Positions 36,886 to 46,439 are shown, counted from the first letter of the stretch. The stretch is DNA of 47,691 nucleotides from Alphaproteobacteria bacterium (GCA_028822385.1 JAPKDV010000005.1:1-47691); one strand, 5' to 3'. Numbers and translations: made by a program. The notes: a model not told the origin generated them from the sequence alone.

Positions 36886-38040
36886 ATGCATCTATTGGTC
36901 GTGGTCGAGGATCGAATATCCGACTGGATGACCAAGGGCGAAATCCTCGACGGTTACTTTAATCCCGGTGCGGCTTTTGAAAAAGTCACTGTTCTGGGCC
37001 TGGTCGCTGATCAGCCGGATGACGGGACCGTTGCACGGCTGTGCGCGCCGGCGCGCCATCGCTATATCCCGGTGGGTCTTGATCGGCGGCATCTGGCGCT
37101 CGCAACAGTGGGACTACGCTATGGTCTGCTGTCTCTATCATTGCGTCGTCTGGCTTCAGAACTGACCAATGATCCCCCGCATGTCATGCGAGCTTATGGT
37201 GATGGGCTTGCCGCTATTGCAACATCCATCATCGCTGATCAGACAGGCATTCCCTTCGCCGTGAGCCTTCACACGACACCGGATGCGTTGATTCAGTCGC
37301 AATATCTTGAGACCAGAGATCGGGTCTGGCGGCGACTTGCTAAATTCTCCGGTGCGCGCGCTTTGCGTAACGCAAATGCTGTGATTGCGGTCTATTCACC
37401 GATTGTCGATTTTTTGCCTCCGGATATTTCGTCGAAAACCTGGGTCATTCCTAATGTTGTTGGAATTAAGGGAGCGCCGAAGGCGCAAGACTGTGAAACT
37501 TCGCCGCTGCGTGCAATCTGGGTCAGTCGCCAGATGCCAGGTCGCGATCCTCGCCCGGTTATCGCGGCGCTTCGTGATGTTCCCGAAGCAATACTCACCC
37601 TGGTTGGGGATGGTCCACTTCATGAATCTGCACGCAAGACCGTGTTGGAATACGGGCTTGGGGATCGGGTGGAAGTCATGCGGGCAGTAGAGAATGATCG
37701 GCTTTGCAGCCTCATGCCGAACTTCGACGTTATGCTAGTTAATAGCTGCTTCCGTGAAATGCCCAAATCAGTTATGGAGGCCTCATTGTCTGGCGTGCCG
37801 GTCATCATCAATCGATCGCCGGCTGAAGATACAAAAGAGTATTCGGGTATCCCCGTGGTTTATGTTGACGGCGATGCACGTTCTTATGCGAGTGCGCTTC
37901 GTGCGCTCGTTACGGATACCAGCCGCCGACAGACTTTGGCACAGCAAACTCGGGAATCTGCCTGGCAGCTTTGGGATCCTGCAGTCGCTGGGTCCGCAGC
38001 AGGTGACTTGTTGCTAAATCTCGCAAATGGCGGGCAATAA
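36886..38040 (+). CDS. Glycosyltransferase, GT4-type (GT-B fold)
   Basis: LRAIWVSRQMPGRDPRPVIAALRDVPEAILTLVGDGPLHESARKTVLEYGLGDRVEVM...SCFREMPKSVMEASLSGVPVI. Confidence 0.87.
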   Translation: MHLLVVVEDRISDWMTKGEILDGYFNPGAAFEKVTVLGLVADQPDDGTVARLCAPARHRYIPVGLDRRHLALATVGLRYGLLSLSLRRLASELTNDPPHVMRAYGDGLAAIATSIIADQTGIPFAVSLHTTPDALIQSQYLETRDRVWRRLAKFSGARALRNANAVIAVYSPIVDFLPPDISSKTWVIPNVVGIKGAPKAQDCETSPLRAIWVSRQMPGRDPRPVIAALRDVPEAILTLVGDGPLHESARKTVLEYGLGDRVEVMRAVENDRLCSLMPNFDVMLVNSCFREMPKSVMEASLSGVPVIINRSPAEDTKEYSGIPVVYVDGDARSYASALRALVTDTSRRQTLAQQTRESAWQLWDPAVAGSAAGDLLLNLANGGQ

Positions 38041-38067
38041 CGAAGTGTATTAAGGAAGAGTTTTTTT

Positions 38068-39198
38068 ATGTCTGGTTTAGTAATTTTTGGTACACGCCCG
38101 GAAGCCATAAAACTGGCTCCCGTTATAGCGGGCTTGCGCACAGCGGGTTCGGCTGTGAATTTTGAAGTTGTCTGCACCGGCCAGCATGCTGAAATCATGA
38201 CGCAGACGTTGAAGGCGTTTGACATTGAGATTGATGAAAATCTTTACCTTATGCAGCCCAATCAGACCCCTATTGAGGTTGTCAGGCGCACCATCGAAGG
38301 GCTGAGCATGCGCTTTGACGAGCTATCGCTAGATTGGGTGCTTGTTCAGGGTGATACCGCTACAGCCTTTGCCGGCGCGGAGTTTGGCTATCTGAGCGGG
38401 GCCGCAGTGATGCATCTCGAGGCCGGATTGCGAACACACGACATCAATGAGCCCTGGCCGGAAGAAGGGTTTCGTCAGGAAATTGCGCGTTTGGCGACCC
38501 TCCACTTGGCCCCCTATCCGAGTGCCCGCCGAAATCTTATCGATGAAGGTATTAATGCTGAAAACATTCACGTCATTGGGAACTCTGGCCTGGACAGTCA
38601 GCAGTTGATGCTGAGACGTGCGGATGAAGGTGATAACAACTGGCTACCGGATGATGACTTCATTCTTGTTACGCTCCATCGGAGGGAGAACCTTGGTGAA
38701 CGCCTGGAAAAGACTTGTCAGCAACTAGTTTCACTGCTGTCCGAGTATCCCGGTCTACGTATTTTTTGGCCAATTCATCCGAATCCGAAGGTGCGCCGTG
38801 TCGCGTATCAATTTTTCGGCGCACTCACCGACAGGGTGACTCTTTGTGAACCGCTTGACTACCCAAAGTTTCTGAGTGCGCAGAAAGCTGCTGTATTTGT
38901 GGTCTCGGATTCAGGTGGCGTGCAGGAAGAGGCTGCGTCCATGGGGACGCGTGTTGCTATTGTTCGCGAAAAGACCGAGCGGCCCGATGCTGTTGAACTC
39001 GGTTTGACTAGAATTGTTGGGGCGGATGCAGCGCTACTTTCCGAAACGGTGGCTGATTTTTTGGCCAATCCAGTCGAACCTCAGATTGTCGAAAAATGGT
39101 GCTCACTTCAGGGAAATGGGGAGGCTGGTTCCAAAGCGGCTGCAGTGATTGTAGAGCATATCGAAGGGATCAGATTGAGCGTCGGCGCGCCTGAGTGA
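38068..39198 (+). CDS. wecB: UDP-N-acetylglucosamine 2-epimerase, non-hydrolysing type
   Basis: GTRPEAIKLAPVI, VQGDTATAFAG, MHLEAGLRTHDINEPWPEE, VTLHRRENLGERL, VVSDSGGVQEEAASMGTRVAIVREKTERPDAVELG. Confidence 0.92.
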   Translation: MSGLVIFGTRPEAIKLAPVIAGLRTAGSAVNFEVVCTGQHAEIMTQTLKAFDIEIDENLYLMQPNQTPIEVVRRTIEGLSMRFDELSLDWVLVQGDTATAFAGAEFGYLSGAAVMHLEAGLRTHDINEPWPEEGFRQEIARLATLHLAPYPSARRNLIDEGINAENIHVIGNSGLDSQQLMLRRADEGDNNWLPDDDFILVTLHRRENLGERLEKTCQQLVSLLSEYPGLRIFWPIHPNPKVRRVAYQFFGALTDRVTLCEPLDYPKFLSAQKAAVFVVSDSGGVQEEAASMGTRVAIVREKTERPDAVELGLTRIVGADAALLSETVADFLANPVEPQIVEKWCSLQGNGEAGSKAAAVIVEHIEGIRLSVGAPE

Positions 39199-40630
39199 GC
39201 CACACGGCCAGATTGCTCAGTCCGTAGACCGCGCTGAATAGTGTAGCTGCTATCCATGGAATATGAACGACGGACGTTACAATGGCGCTTATGCCAACGA
39301 TAAGTACTCCTAGAGCCAGTGCTATGCCCACGCGCGAGATAATTTCAACAGGTAACAGAGCTGCGCCCAGGCCGTGTCGTTCTGCACCCTGAACAATGAT
39401 TGCCGCGAAGCCGATGCGTGCAAAAGCAATCGAGAGCGCGGCTCCGAGAAGCCCGTAAGCGGGTAGCAGCACGATAATGCCGAACACGGCAGCAACACCC
39501 CAAAACAGGGATGTCCACATTAGGAATACGGCCTTGCCAGAGATGTAGAGCGAGTACTCCCAGGGTGTCACAGACTGGTTTACGAATACCGCGAGCACCA
39601 GAATAGCCATCGCAATCGTCGAAATATGAAAACTTTCCCCAACGGCGAGCGTCAAAACCTGCGGTCCGAGAATCACAATTAGCACAGCCAGCGGCATGGC
39701 GAAGGTGATATAATTGCCAAACAGACGATGGGTAACCGCGATCGTCTCAGCGTGGGAATTCTTATTCATCGCGCGGGCCATGCGCGGATAGAGTAGCCAC
39801 CAATAGGGTGAGCCCCAAGAGGCCAGTATGGCTGCCAGCGTTTGGGCCGCGACATAGCGTCCTACAGCTTCACTGCCCGCCAGGCTGCCGACCAGAATGC
39901 GATCAACCATTCCCATAAGGGATTCGCCCAGCCCGGCGATCATCAACGGAATACCCAGCGCGAGTCCGGCCTGAACATCGCGTCTTGAAAGAAGCCGAAT
40001 ATGGATTTGGCCGACCTTCTGAGAGCGTTGTAGATCTGCTAATGCGCAGAGCAGAAAAAAGGCTTTGAGACCGGTGATCAGTAGGATCACCGTGACCGGT
40101 GTTAGCTCACCTGAAAACCAGAGCACGATGATGGTCGCAAGAGAGGCGAGTGACTCGCCGATTTGTAGGAGCGTTGTTGTAAGAACACGTTCCCGCGCGC
40201 GAAGTGCTTCAAAGAATAGAGCCTGCCAGGCTGCCACAGGTAGCAAGACGGCGGCGGCACGAAACAGCGCGATGGCTGATGGGTGGTTTGAAAACGCGGT
40301 CGCCATATGCGGTGCTACGATCCACATGACAGTGGCGAGCCCCAGTGAGATGACAGAAATAAGTACGAATGCTGTAGTTATGGGGGCGACGATGTCAGCT
40401 GTAGAGGTCGCGCCCGCAATCTGACGAATGATCGCGATGCCAAGGCCGAACAGCGCGATGGGAACCAGAACGGCGACCAGTGCCTGAGCCTGCGAATATC
40501 CGCCAAAACCCTCGGCGGCGAGCCATCGTGCCAGTAGGAATGCCATGAACAGAGCCGAACTCTTGGTCGCCGCCTCCGCAATGAACCGTTGCATAAGGGC
40601 ACTATCGAGCTGATGTTGACCGATACGCAT
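39170..40630 (-). CDS. Oligosaccharide flippase (Wzx/PST-like)
   Basis: About 12-14 hydrophobic segments; ARWLAAEGFGGYSQAQALVAVLVPIALFGLG, GMVDRILVGSLAGSEAVGRYVAAQTLA. Confidence 0.85.
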   Translation of the reverse strand: MRIGQHQLDSALMQRFIAEAATKSSALFMAFLLARWLAAEGFGGYSQAQALVAVLVPIALFGLGIAIIRQIAGATSTADIVAPITTAFVLISVISLGLATVMWIVAPHMATAFSNHPSAIALFRAAAVLLPVAAWQALFFEALRARERVLTTTLLQIGESLASLATIIVLWFSGELTPVTVILLITGLKAFFLLCALADLQRSQKVGQIHIRLLSRRDVQAGLALGIPLMIAGLGESLMGMVDRILVGSLAGSEAVGRYVAAQTLAAILASWGSPYWWLLYPRMARAMNKNSHAETIAVTHRLFGNYITFAMPLAVLIVILGPQVLTLAVGESFHISTIAMAILVLAVFVNQSVTPWEYSLYISGKAVFLMWTSLFWGVAAVFGIIVLLPAYGLLGAALSIAFARIGFAAIIVQGAERHGLGAALLPVEIISRVGIALALGVLIVGISAIVTSVVHIPWIAATLFSAVYGLSNLAVWLTQARRRSI

Positions 40631-40631
40631 T

Positions 40632-41384
40632 TTAATTGGTGCCGTCGGCCGGACGCCGGGTCACCACATACCAGCGTTCTGCCAGTCGGGGCAGAAGGCG
40701 TGAGATCACGGCATCCCAGCCGGGTTTGGCACCGCGCCCGCGAACAAGCCGGGTGAGGCCTGGAATTTTTTCTAGACCCGGAAAAAGCAGGAACTGGGAC
40801 AGGACGCCATGCGCTTCCATGGAGACGATTTCTAGCCCGTTATCCCCTAACAGGGACCGGGTTCCTTGTGCAGTATGTCCGAAAACACCATCCATGCCGC
40901 GTTTTTGGTAATACCGTCGCCAGTATCGAATCGCGAGTGAGTGGGTGCCAGCAACATCTAGAATTAGAATGCCTCCGGGTGCTAGCATCAATGACATTTC
41001 CCGCACCGCGATTTCTTGTTCATTTTGAGGCAGCAGCAGCATTGTAGAGAAGCAGTAGACAAGGTCGAACCGGGCTTGCGTGAATGGCAAATGCGGCAGG
41101 GCGCTGGCACAGGGCAGAATCCGGCCATTCAGATCTGTGTTTTCTACACCCCGGACAAGTGTCGCGAGCATTTTTTGGCTGGGGTCGATGGCAACAACAG
41201 AAAGCTCACGCGCGGCAAGCTTTAAGCTATGGCGGCCGCTAGCCGATCCGATATCCGCGACGATGCCCGCTTTGGGTGCATGGGTTTTGATCAGAGCCCA
41301 TTTGCGATCCTGAACGTGGTCTTCGCCAATTTCTGTTGGATACCGGTAGGCCTCGCTGTCAAAATGCGCGGTGATGTGTTTCAC
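40632..41384 (-). CDS. Class I SAM-dependent methyltransferase
   Basis: VADIGSASGRHSLKLAARELSVVAIDPSQKML, FDLVYCFSTMLLLPQNEQ. GTG start at 41384, GTGA overlap with the upstream gene. Confidence 0.88.
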   Translation of the reverse strand: MKHITAHFDSEAYRYPTEIGEDHVQDRKWALIKTHAPKAGIVADIGSASGRHSLKLAARELSVVAIDPSQKMLATLVRGVENTDLNGRILPCASALPHLPFTQARFDLVYCFSTMLLLPQNEQEIAVREMSLMLAPGGILILDVAGTHSLAIRYWRRYYQKRGMDGVFGHTAQGTRSLLGDNGLEIVSMEAHGVLSQFLLFPGLEKIPGLTRLVRGRGAKPGWDAVISRLLPRLAERWYVVTRRPADGTN

Positions 41385-42460
41385 GCATCACCCGTTGATT
41401 GTGTGCTGCGGATGGCACGCAACAGATCGAGTATCGCTGCAACAATCGGCCGGGTTGTCATCGTGCCGCGATAATACGGTGTAATCACGCCACCAAAGCC
41501 CTTCTTGAAGTCGCTGATCCGTCGCAACTTACCTTCCGACAGGCCTGGAAAGGCTTCGCCGCATTCATATCGTGCTAGTCCGCGAGCCGCGAAACTTTTG
41601 ATAGCATGCCACTGAACCAGATCATTGGTGCCGTTGGACAGAGCTTCATCATCGCTGGCCACGACCCAATAGAGGGCGCCGTCTTTATATTCGGCAAACA
41701 CGTGTATTGCGATTGTGTTGCCGTCTGGCGCGAGAGCGCAGAAACCCGATGCCATTCCGGGATTCAGGAAATCATCAAAGATCTTGTCGAAATAAGAGAG
41801 GGGCTTGGGGGGAATGCCTGTGCGCCGGGCGTTGTCCATGTGCAGGCAGATAAAATCGGCTTTGTCGTCGTGCGTGGCCGCGCGAATTGTGACGCCTTCC
41901 CGTTTGGCGCGATTGACGCTTTTGCGAACGCGTTGCTCTAGGTTGCGCCAAAGCTCGTCTTCGCTGCGACCCGAAAGATCGAGAATCCAGCTTTGAGTGG
42001 AGGCTTCGCGGCATCCAAACATCACGAGGGGGTTGATGCTGCCTGCAGGGGCCTCGGCTTGGGTAGGTGCCAGCGGAGCCACAGAGAGATCAATTCGATG
42101 CGCATTCTGTTGGGTTGCCAAAGCTATGAGGCTGGATTTTACGGCAGCCTCGGCATTCCGGCGTTGCCGTGCACTCAGATTCGGGTCGAAGGCCGGGCCG
42201 CCCGTGGATTCCAGATGGCGCAATAGACTGTGGAAGGGCTTTCGTCCCGCCACGTCACGAAGGGGGACCAGAGCAATTGGCCGATTTTCTTGTGGGTCTA
42301 GAATCGCAAAGCTAATATCTACTGTGCCTGACCAGGTGGCATAGGCCTCAATTGCTTCCCAGCGATGCCACAGCCAGGCATCGGGAAAGCCGTCCGCGCA
42401 AGAATTCCAGCGGTCTCGGCCAATTTTTAGACGTGTGATCAACCTAGTCTCGAAGCTCAT
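41381..42460 (-). CDS. GNAT/FemAB-like N-acyltransferase
   Basis: LEQRVRKSVNRAKREGVTIRAATHDDKADFICLHMDNARRTGIPPKPLSYFDKIFDDF...ALYWVVASDDEALSNGTNDLVQWHAIKSFAARGLARYECGE. Confidence 0.75.
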   Translation of the reverse strand: MSFETRLITRLKIGRDRWNSCADGFPDAWLWHRWEAIEAYATWSGTVDISFAILDPQENRPIALVPLRDVAGRKPFHSLLRHLESTGGPAFDPNLSARQRRNAEAAVKSSLIALATQQNAHRIDLSVAPLAPTQAEAPAGSINPLVMFGCREASTQSWILDLSGRSEDELWRNLEQRVRKSVNRAKREGVTIRAATHDDKADFICLHMDNARRTGIPPKPLSYFDKIFDDFLNPGMASGFCALAPDGNTIAIHVFAEYKDGALYWVVASDDEALSNGTNDLVQWHAIKSFAARGLARYECGEAFPGLSEGKLRRISDFKKGFGGVITPYYRGTMTTRPIVAAILDLLRAIRSTQSTGDA

Positions 42461-42481
42461 CGATATTCCCTGAGCGAACTC

Positions 42482-43774
42482 TTACGCGTTGTGATGCCGC
42501 GCTGCCAATTGCGAACTGGCCCCAATCAGGTAGGCAAAAACAAAGTGTGCCCAGTGATATCGGAAAACGGAACTGTCGACTGTCTGGTGAACAAATAGGG
42601 CGACGAGAAGCGCAACGATTGCAATCGAGGTATTGGAGAGCTGAGTATTCGTTCGGGTCAAGGTGAAAACTGGCAGAAACCAGACGATGAGGGAAAGCAG
42701 CAGACCAACGATACCTGTTTCAAGAAGCATTGATAGCGGCACGGAATGGGCGGATGTCTGAATTCCAAGCGGCGTGAACAAAGCTTCCTGCGTCATTCCG
42801 AACCCGAGACCTTGGAACCAAACATCGGCCGCTGCGTGGATAGCAAGGCGCCAGACATCCGCGCGTTGGCGTGGATCAAAAATTTCTTCCTCGCCCCCCC
42901 CACCTAGCCCTGCCTGAAACACTATGAGCAGGTAAAGCAGGACGGTCAGCGCCAGTATCGCTGTCACGCAGAGTCGAGCTAGATTTCTTTGCCCGAACCG
43001 CAGCAGAAAAATGATGAACAGGCCAGCGAACGCCATTGCGACTGCCGCTCGAGACGCGGACATTGCCAGAATGACTGCCGTTATCAGGATCAAGGTGATT
43101 TCAATCCAGCCGCCGGATTTGATTTTCGTTCTGGCGGTTGCGCAAAGCGAGATCAGCGCCAGGGCGGCAAACAGAGCAAAGCTATTCGGGTTGGTTGTGA
43201 AACCCGAGAAACGGTGAATGTAGAGATTTAGATTTAGGTATTGGCGTCCGCCTTCAGAAACACCAACAACCCAGCCGCCTAAATCAAGGACACGAAACCG
43301 TTCAAATTTATGCCTATTTCCTTGAATCCCATATGTTTCGCCGAAGGCATAGATGATTAAAGAGAATATGCAGGATCCTAAGGTGATGGCGATCAATAAC
43401 CATTTTATCCATGTGAAGCTTCGTTCTGGTCTGGAATCAGTTGCCGCCAGCAGAGCGAGACCGATACTTGGGACAAAGATCAGTAGCCATCGCCGCGTTG
43501 AAATCAGAGCGTCATCGGTCCACAGAATTGTCAAAGCAGCCCATATGGCCAAGGCGAATAGCGGTGCGAGCCTTGCTGTGCCCTCGAACATACGCATGCG
43601 GAGCACAGAAATAGCGGCAGTGATCAAAATCAGTTGCGCGCCAAGCACGACGGCTGAAGGCGGTGTGATAAAATTTACGCCGTCGTAGTAACCCAGAAAT
43701 CCAGCGATGCTGATAAACAGCGCAGTTAGAAATAGGATGTGTGGTGCACGCCGGAAGTTGTGTTCTCCAGTCAC
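42482..43774 (-). CDS. O-antigen ligase/polymerase family membrane protein (second copy)
   Basis: Polytopic; VWFQGLGFGMTQEALFTPLGIQTSAHSVPLSMLLETGIVGLLLSLIVWFLPVF. GTG start at 43774, GTGA overlap with the upstream GT. Confidence 0.85.
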   Translation of the reverse strand: MTGEHNFRRAPHILFLTALFISIAGFLGYYDGVNFITPPSAVVLGAQLILITAAISVLRMRMFEGTARLAPLFALAIWAALTILWTDDALISTRRWLLIFVPSIGLALLAATDSRPERSFTWIKWLLIAITLGSCIFSLIIYAFGETYGIQGNRHKFERFRVLDLGGWVVGVSEGGRQYLNLNLYIHRFSGFTTNPNSFALFAALALISLCATARTKIKSGGWIEITLILITAVILAMSASRAAVAMAFAGLFIIFLLRFGQRNLARLCVTAILALTVLLYLLIVFQAGLGGGGEEEIFDPRQRADVWRLAIHAAADVWFQGLGFGMTQEALFTPLGIQTSAHSVPLSMLLETGIVGLLLSLIVWFLPVFTLTRTNTQLSNTSIAIVALLVALFVHQTVDSSVFRYHWAHFVFAYLIGASSQLAARHHNA

Positions 43775-45006
43775 AGGGTTTGACCCATTTGGGCGATCGT
43801 CTGATCGAGTAGGTCACGCAGACGGCCACCGATACGGTCAATGCGGTAGTCATTCCGGACGCGTTCGGAAGGTCGAACCTTGCGTGCTTTGATTTCTCGT
43901 ATAGCTTCAGAAAGTTTGGCGGCAATCGCTGCCGGGTCATCTGGGTCTACGACCCATCCACCGGTGCGTTGGACGAGATCCTGCGTGACACCCTCCGGCG
44001 TGATCGCAAAAATGGGTCGATATGCACCCATATAGTCGATCATCTTGGATGAGAGGAAAATAGAAGGCGGAGGCATGGGGGCGTCGCTGATCGCGAGCAG
44101 GTCACAGGTTTCCATTCGTGCTAGGGCGTCTATATGGGGAAGAACACCACCATGGACGATGTGTTTTCTGGCTGCGGGATAGCGTGCCATCTCATTGTCG
44201 AAGTTTTCACCGCCTCCGCCGTACACCTGCAGCATGAAGTCGGGCAGTGAGGAATCTTCAGACATGCGGTCAATGGCATTAAAGAGAAGGTGCGGCGTGC
44301 GTGGTCCGTAGAAGCTTCCGAACATACCAATATTTATGGTTTGTCCGGGGTCTCTTGCCGGCCCTTGGTTGTACAAAGAGGGGTCGAACCCGTGGGGCAC
44401 GACATGGGATTTTTCATCAACCGCCACATTAGGATTTTGATCTACATAACTTTTTTGCATTTCCGCAGTCGGGAACACCAGCGCATCTGCTTCTTGCAAG
44501 ACCAAGCTTTCGAGCCGGTCACTCCATGCAGAGAGTAGGGGTAATTTGCGATCATAGATGCTGTTCGACCAAGGATCCGAGAAGCAGGCGATCCAAGGCA
44601 GCCCCGGGTGCCGCTTCTTTAATTTGCGGCCAGCAGCATGGATGGAGTGATACTGGGAGCGGGTGATTAGGCAATCATAATTTTTGGGTTGTAGGAATTC
44701 CGCAGCTCGCACGGTTGCGCCGGTCAGCAGCAGATATCGATCTGGACGCATCGGAAAATGGGAAATTTTTCCCAACAACCTGTATCTGGTGCCGTCAATG
44801 CGTTCGACCCGTCCGAACCGAGACTTAACATAGGCGTCCATGCTGTGATCGGGAAACTGCGCAAAGAGATACGGAGATGCTGTGACAATATCTACATTGG
44901 TATCCGGAATTGCAGCCATAGTTTTGGCTGTTACGAAGGATTCCGGGCTTGCGACGGGCGGAAAGCAATATCCCAAGCAAAGAATGCGCAAGGTACCATT
45001 AGACAT
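43771..45006 (-). CDS. Glycosyltransferase family 4-like
   Basis: LRILCLGYCFPPVASPESFVTAKTM, INIGMFGSFYGPRTPHLLFNAIDRM, VQRTGGWVVDPDDPAAIAAKLSEAI. Start at 45006. Confidence 0.87.
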   Translation of the reverse strand: MSNGTLRILCLGYCFPPVASPESFVTAKTMAAIPDTNVDIVTASPYLFAQFPDHSMDAYVKSRFGRVERIDGTRYRLLGKISHFPMRPDRYLLLTGATVRAAEFLQPKNYDCLITRSQYHSIHAAGRKLKKRHPGLPWIACFSDPWSNSIYDRKLPLLSAWSDRLESLVLQEADALVFPTAEMQKSYVDQNPNVAVDEKSHVVPHGFDPSLYNQGPARDPGQTINIGMFGSFYGPRTPHLLFNAIDRMSEDSSLPDFMLQVYGGGGENFDNEMARYPAARKHIVHGGVLPHIDALARMETCDLLAISDAPMPPPSIFLSSKMIDYMGAYRPIFAITPEGVTQDLVQRTGGWVVDPDDPAAIAAKLSEAIREIKARKVRPSERVRNDYRIDRIGGRLRDLLDQTIAQMGQTL

Positions 45007-45943
45007 GGTTTGCCCGCGCGAGAATCGTTGCAAAATCGGGTGCGGAATAAGGTGCGAATGAGGCGAGGATAGAGAAGACTTCCTCATAATCCGCGATATC
45101 AGCAGGGTCCAGGTACATGTTGAGGAACACAGGTTCCCCGGCCTCCATGACAGTCAGATAGGCGCGCAATTCAGCGATCAGCCGCTTAGGTGTACCGTCT
45201 CCGTTTCTTATAATCCCCCAACTGTCGATGATTTGGCCGGGTTGGCTTAGGCAACCGCTGACGGGGAATTCGGCAATCCCGTCACGATGAAAGAAGGGCC
45301 CGTGACGCAGTGTGAAGAGTGGGCGGGTTGATGATGAGTAGCTATAGCCCAGCGTTTTCAGATATTGCCATAAAGTCTGGAGTTCACGGGGTTGTTCGAA
45401 ACTCGCAAAGTGGGGCGTGCGAAAACCGTTGGGCTGTTGCCCAAGGATATCGCGGATGGCTTCGTCACCGAGTCGGATATCTTTCTGCCATTCTACTGTT
45501 GGGGTTGCGCCATAAAAATAGGTCGACGTCACATCACCGGACGTTGCATCAAGTGCGGCATGGCGACGAAAACCGTGGTTTAGGAAGATCGCACCGTCGT
45601 GCGCGACCTCACGATACGCAGCGGCTCCTGCGGTCAGAACTTCACCGGCCACTGCATAAAGTGGTGATAGACCGACAGAGCGAAGACGGGCATGTACCGA
45701 GCCCACTACTGCGCTGTCGGCGTCTGTATCGCAGTCAAAGGACAGTACGAAGGCCGGCTCACGTAGCCCGGCGCGTCGGCAAAGCGCGATGTTTCGCGCG
45801 ACGCTTTGTTTCGGAAAGAAACGCGCAAGTGCCCAAGCACCTGCAAGGCCGGGGTCGGCCGCCGCTTTAGTTATTCGCGCTAGCAATTGACTTCTCGGTG
45901 GGCATGATTTCACACGTCTCTGACGGGTGTTGATTTTAGTCCC
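44999..45943 (-). CDS. Divergent polysaccharide deacetylase (NodB-like) family protein
   Basis: VLSFDCDTDAD (motif 1-like), AIFLNHGFRRHAALD (motif 2-like), NGFRTPHFASF (motif 3-like). MGTKIN at 45943 or an earlier start at 45958. Confidence 0.72.
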   Translation of the reverse strand, partial: GTKINTRQRRVKSCPPRSQLLARITKAAADPGLAGAWALARFFPKQSVARNIALCRRAGLREPAFVLSFDCDTDADSAVVGSVHARLRSVGLSPLYAVAGEVLTAGAAAYREVAHDGAIFLNHGFRRHAALDATSGDVTSTYFYGATPTVEWQKDIRLGDEAIRDILGQQPNGFRTPHFASFEQPRELQTLWQYLKTLGYSYSSSTRPLFTLRHGPFFHRDGIAEFPVSGCLSQPGQIIDSWGIIRNGDGTPKRLIAELRAYLTVMEAGEPVFLNMYLDPADIADYEEVFSILASFAPYSAPDFATILARANHV

Positions 45944-46120
45944 CATGCTTGACCACAATTAAGCCGGAACGTCCATATTTTAAACGATTTGTGCGATTCA
46001 AGCGTGCAGGTCGTTGTGCATCCAAATTCAGGCCAGTATTGCGAATCTCACAATCAACCAGAGTGATTTTTTCAACACTAATCAAAGTCACCAAGGCCGG
46101 GTTGCGAATAGATTAGTCGG

Positions 46121-46414
46121 CTATTTAAATCCTTCAATAAACCGCAGGTCGCGGGTGACGGCACCACCAAGAGATTCAATCGCTTTCGCGTAGTTCGGCC
46201 CGTCATGAACGGCTAGCGCTGCGTCCAGAGATTCAAATTCAATTATTGTCGTCCGTTGCAAAATGCCGGCCTCATAGGCCTTTGCTGCCATGCCACGGGT
46301 CAAAAAGGTCCCGCCACCGGCTTCGATTGCGGGTCCGGCGAGTTTCAGATATGCCGCGAATTTTTCAGCGTCATGAATCTTATGATAAGCGGCGATCCAG
46401 TATCCTTTCGGCAT
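46121..46414 (-). CDS. DUF1330 domain-containing protein
   Basis: MPKGYWIAAYHKIHDAEKFAAYLKLAGPAIEAGGGTFLTRG...RTTIIEFESLDAALAVHDGPNYAKAI. Confidence 0.9.
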   Translation of the reverse strand: MPKGYWIAAYHKIHDAEKFAAYLKLAGPAIEAGGGTFLTRGMAAKAYEAGILQRTTIIEFESLDAALAVHDGPNYAKAIESLGGAVTRDLRFIEGFK

Positions 46415-46439
46415 ATTTGTCTCCCTTGAAGTTCAGTGT

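Noticed and set aside
33644-45943. Defence island or mobile element hypothesis for the polysaccharide region
   Set aside because: No integrase, transposase, terminal repeats, restriction or nuclease motifs seen; all genes fit glycan biosynthesis.
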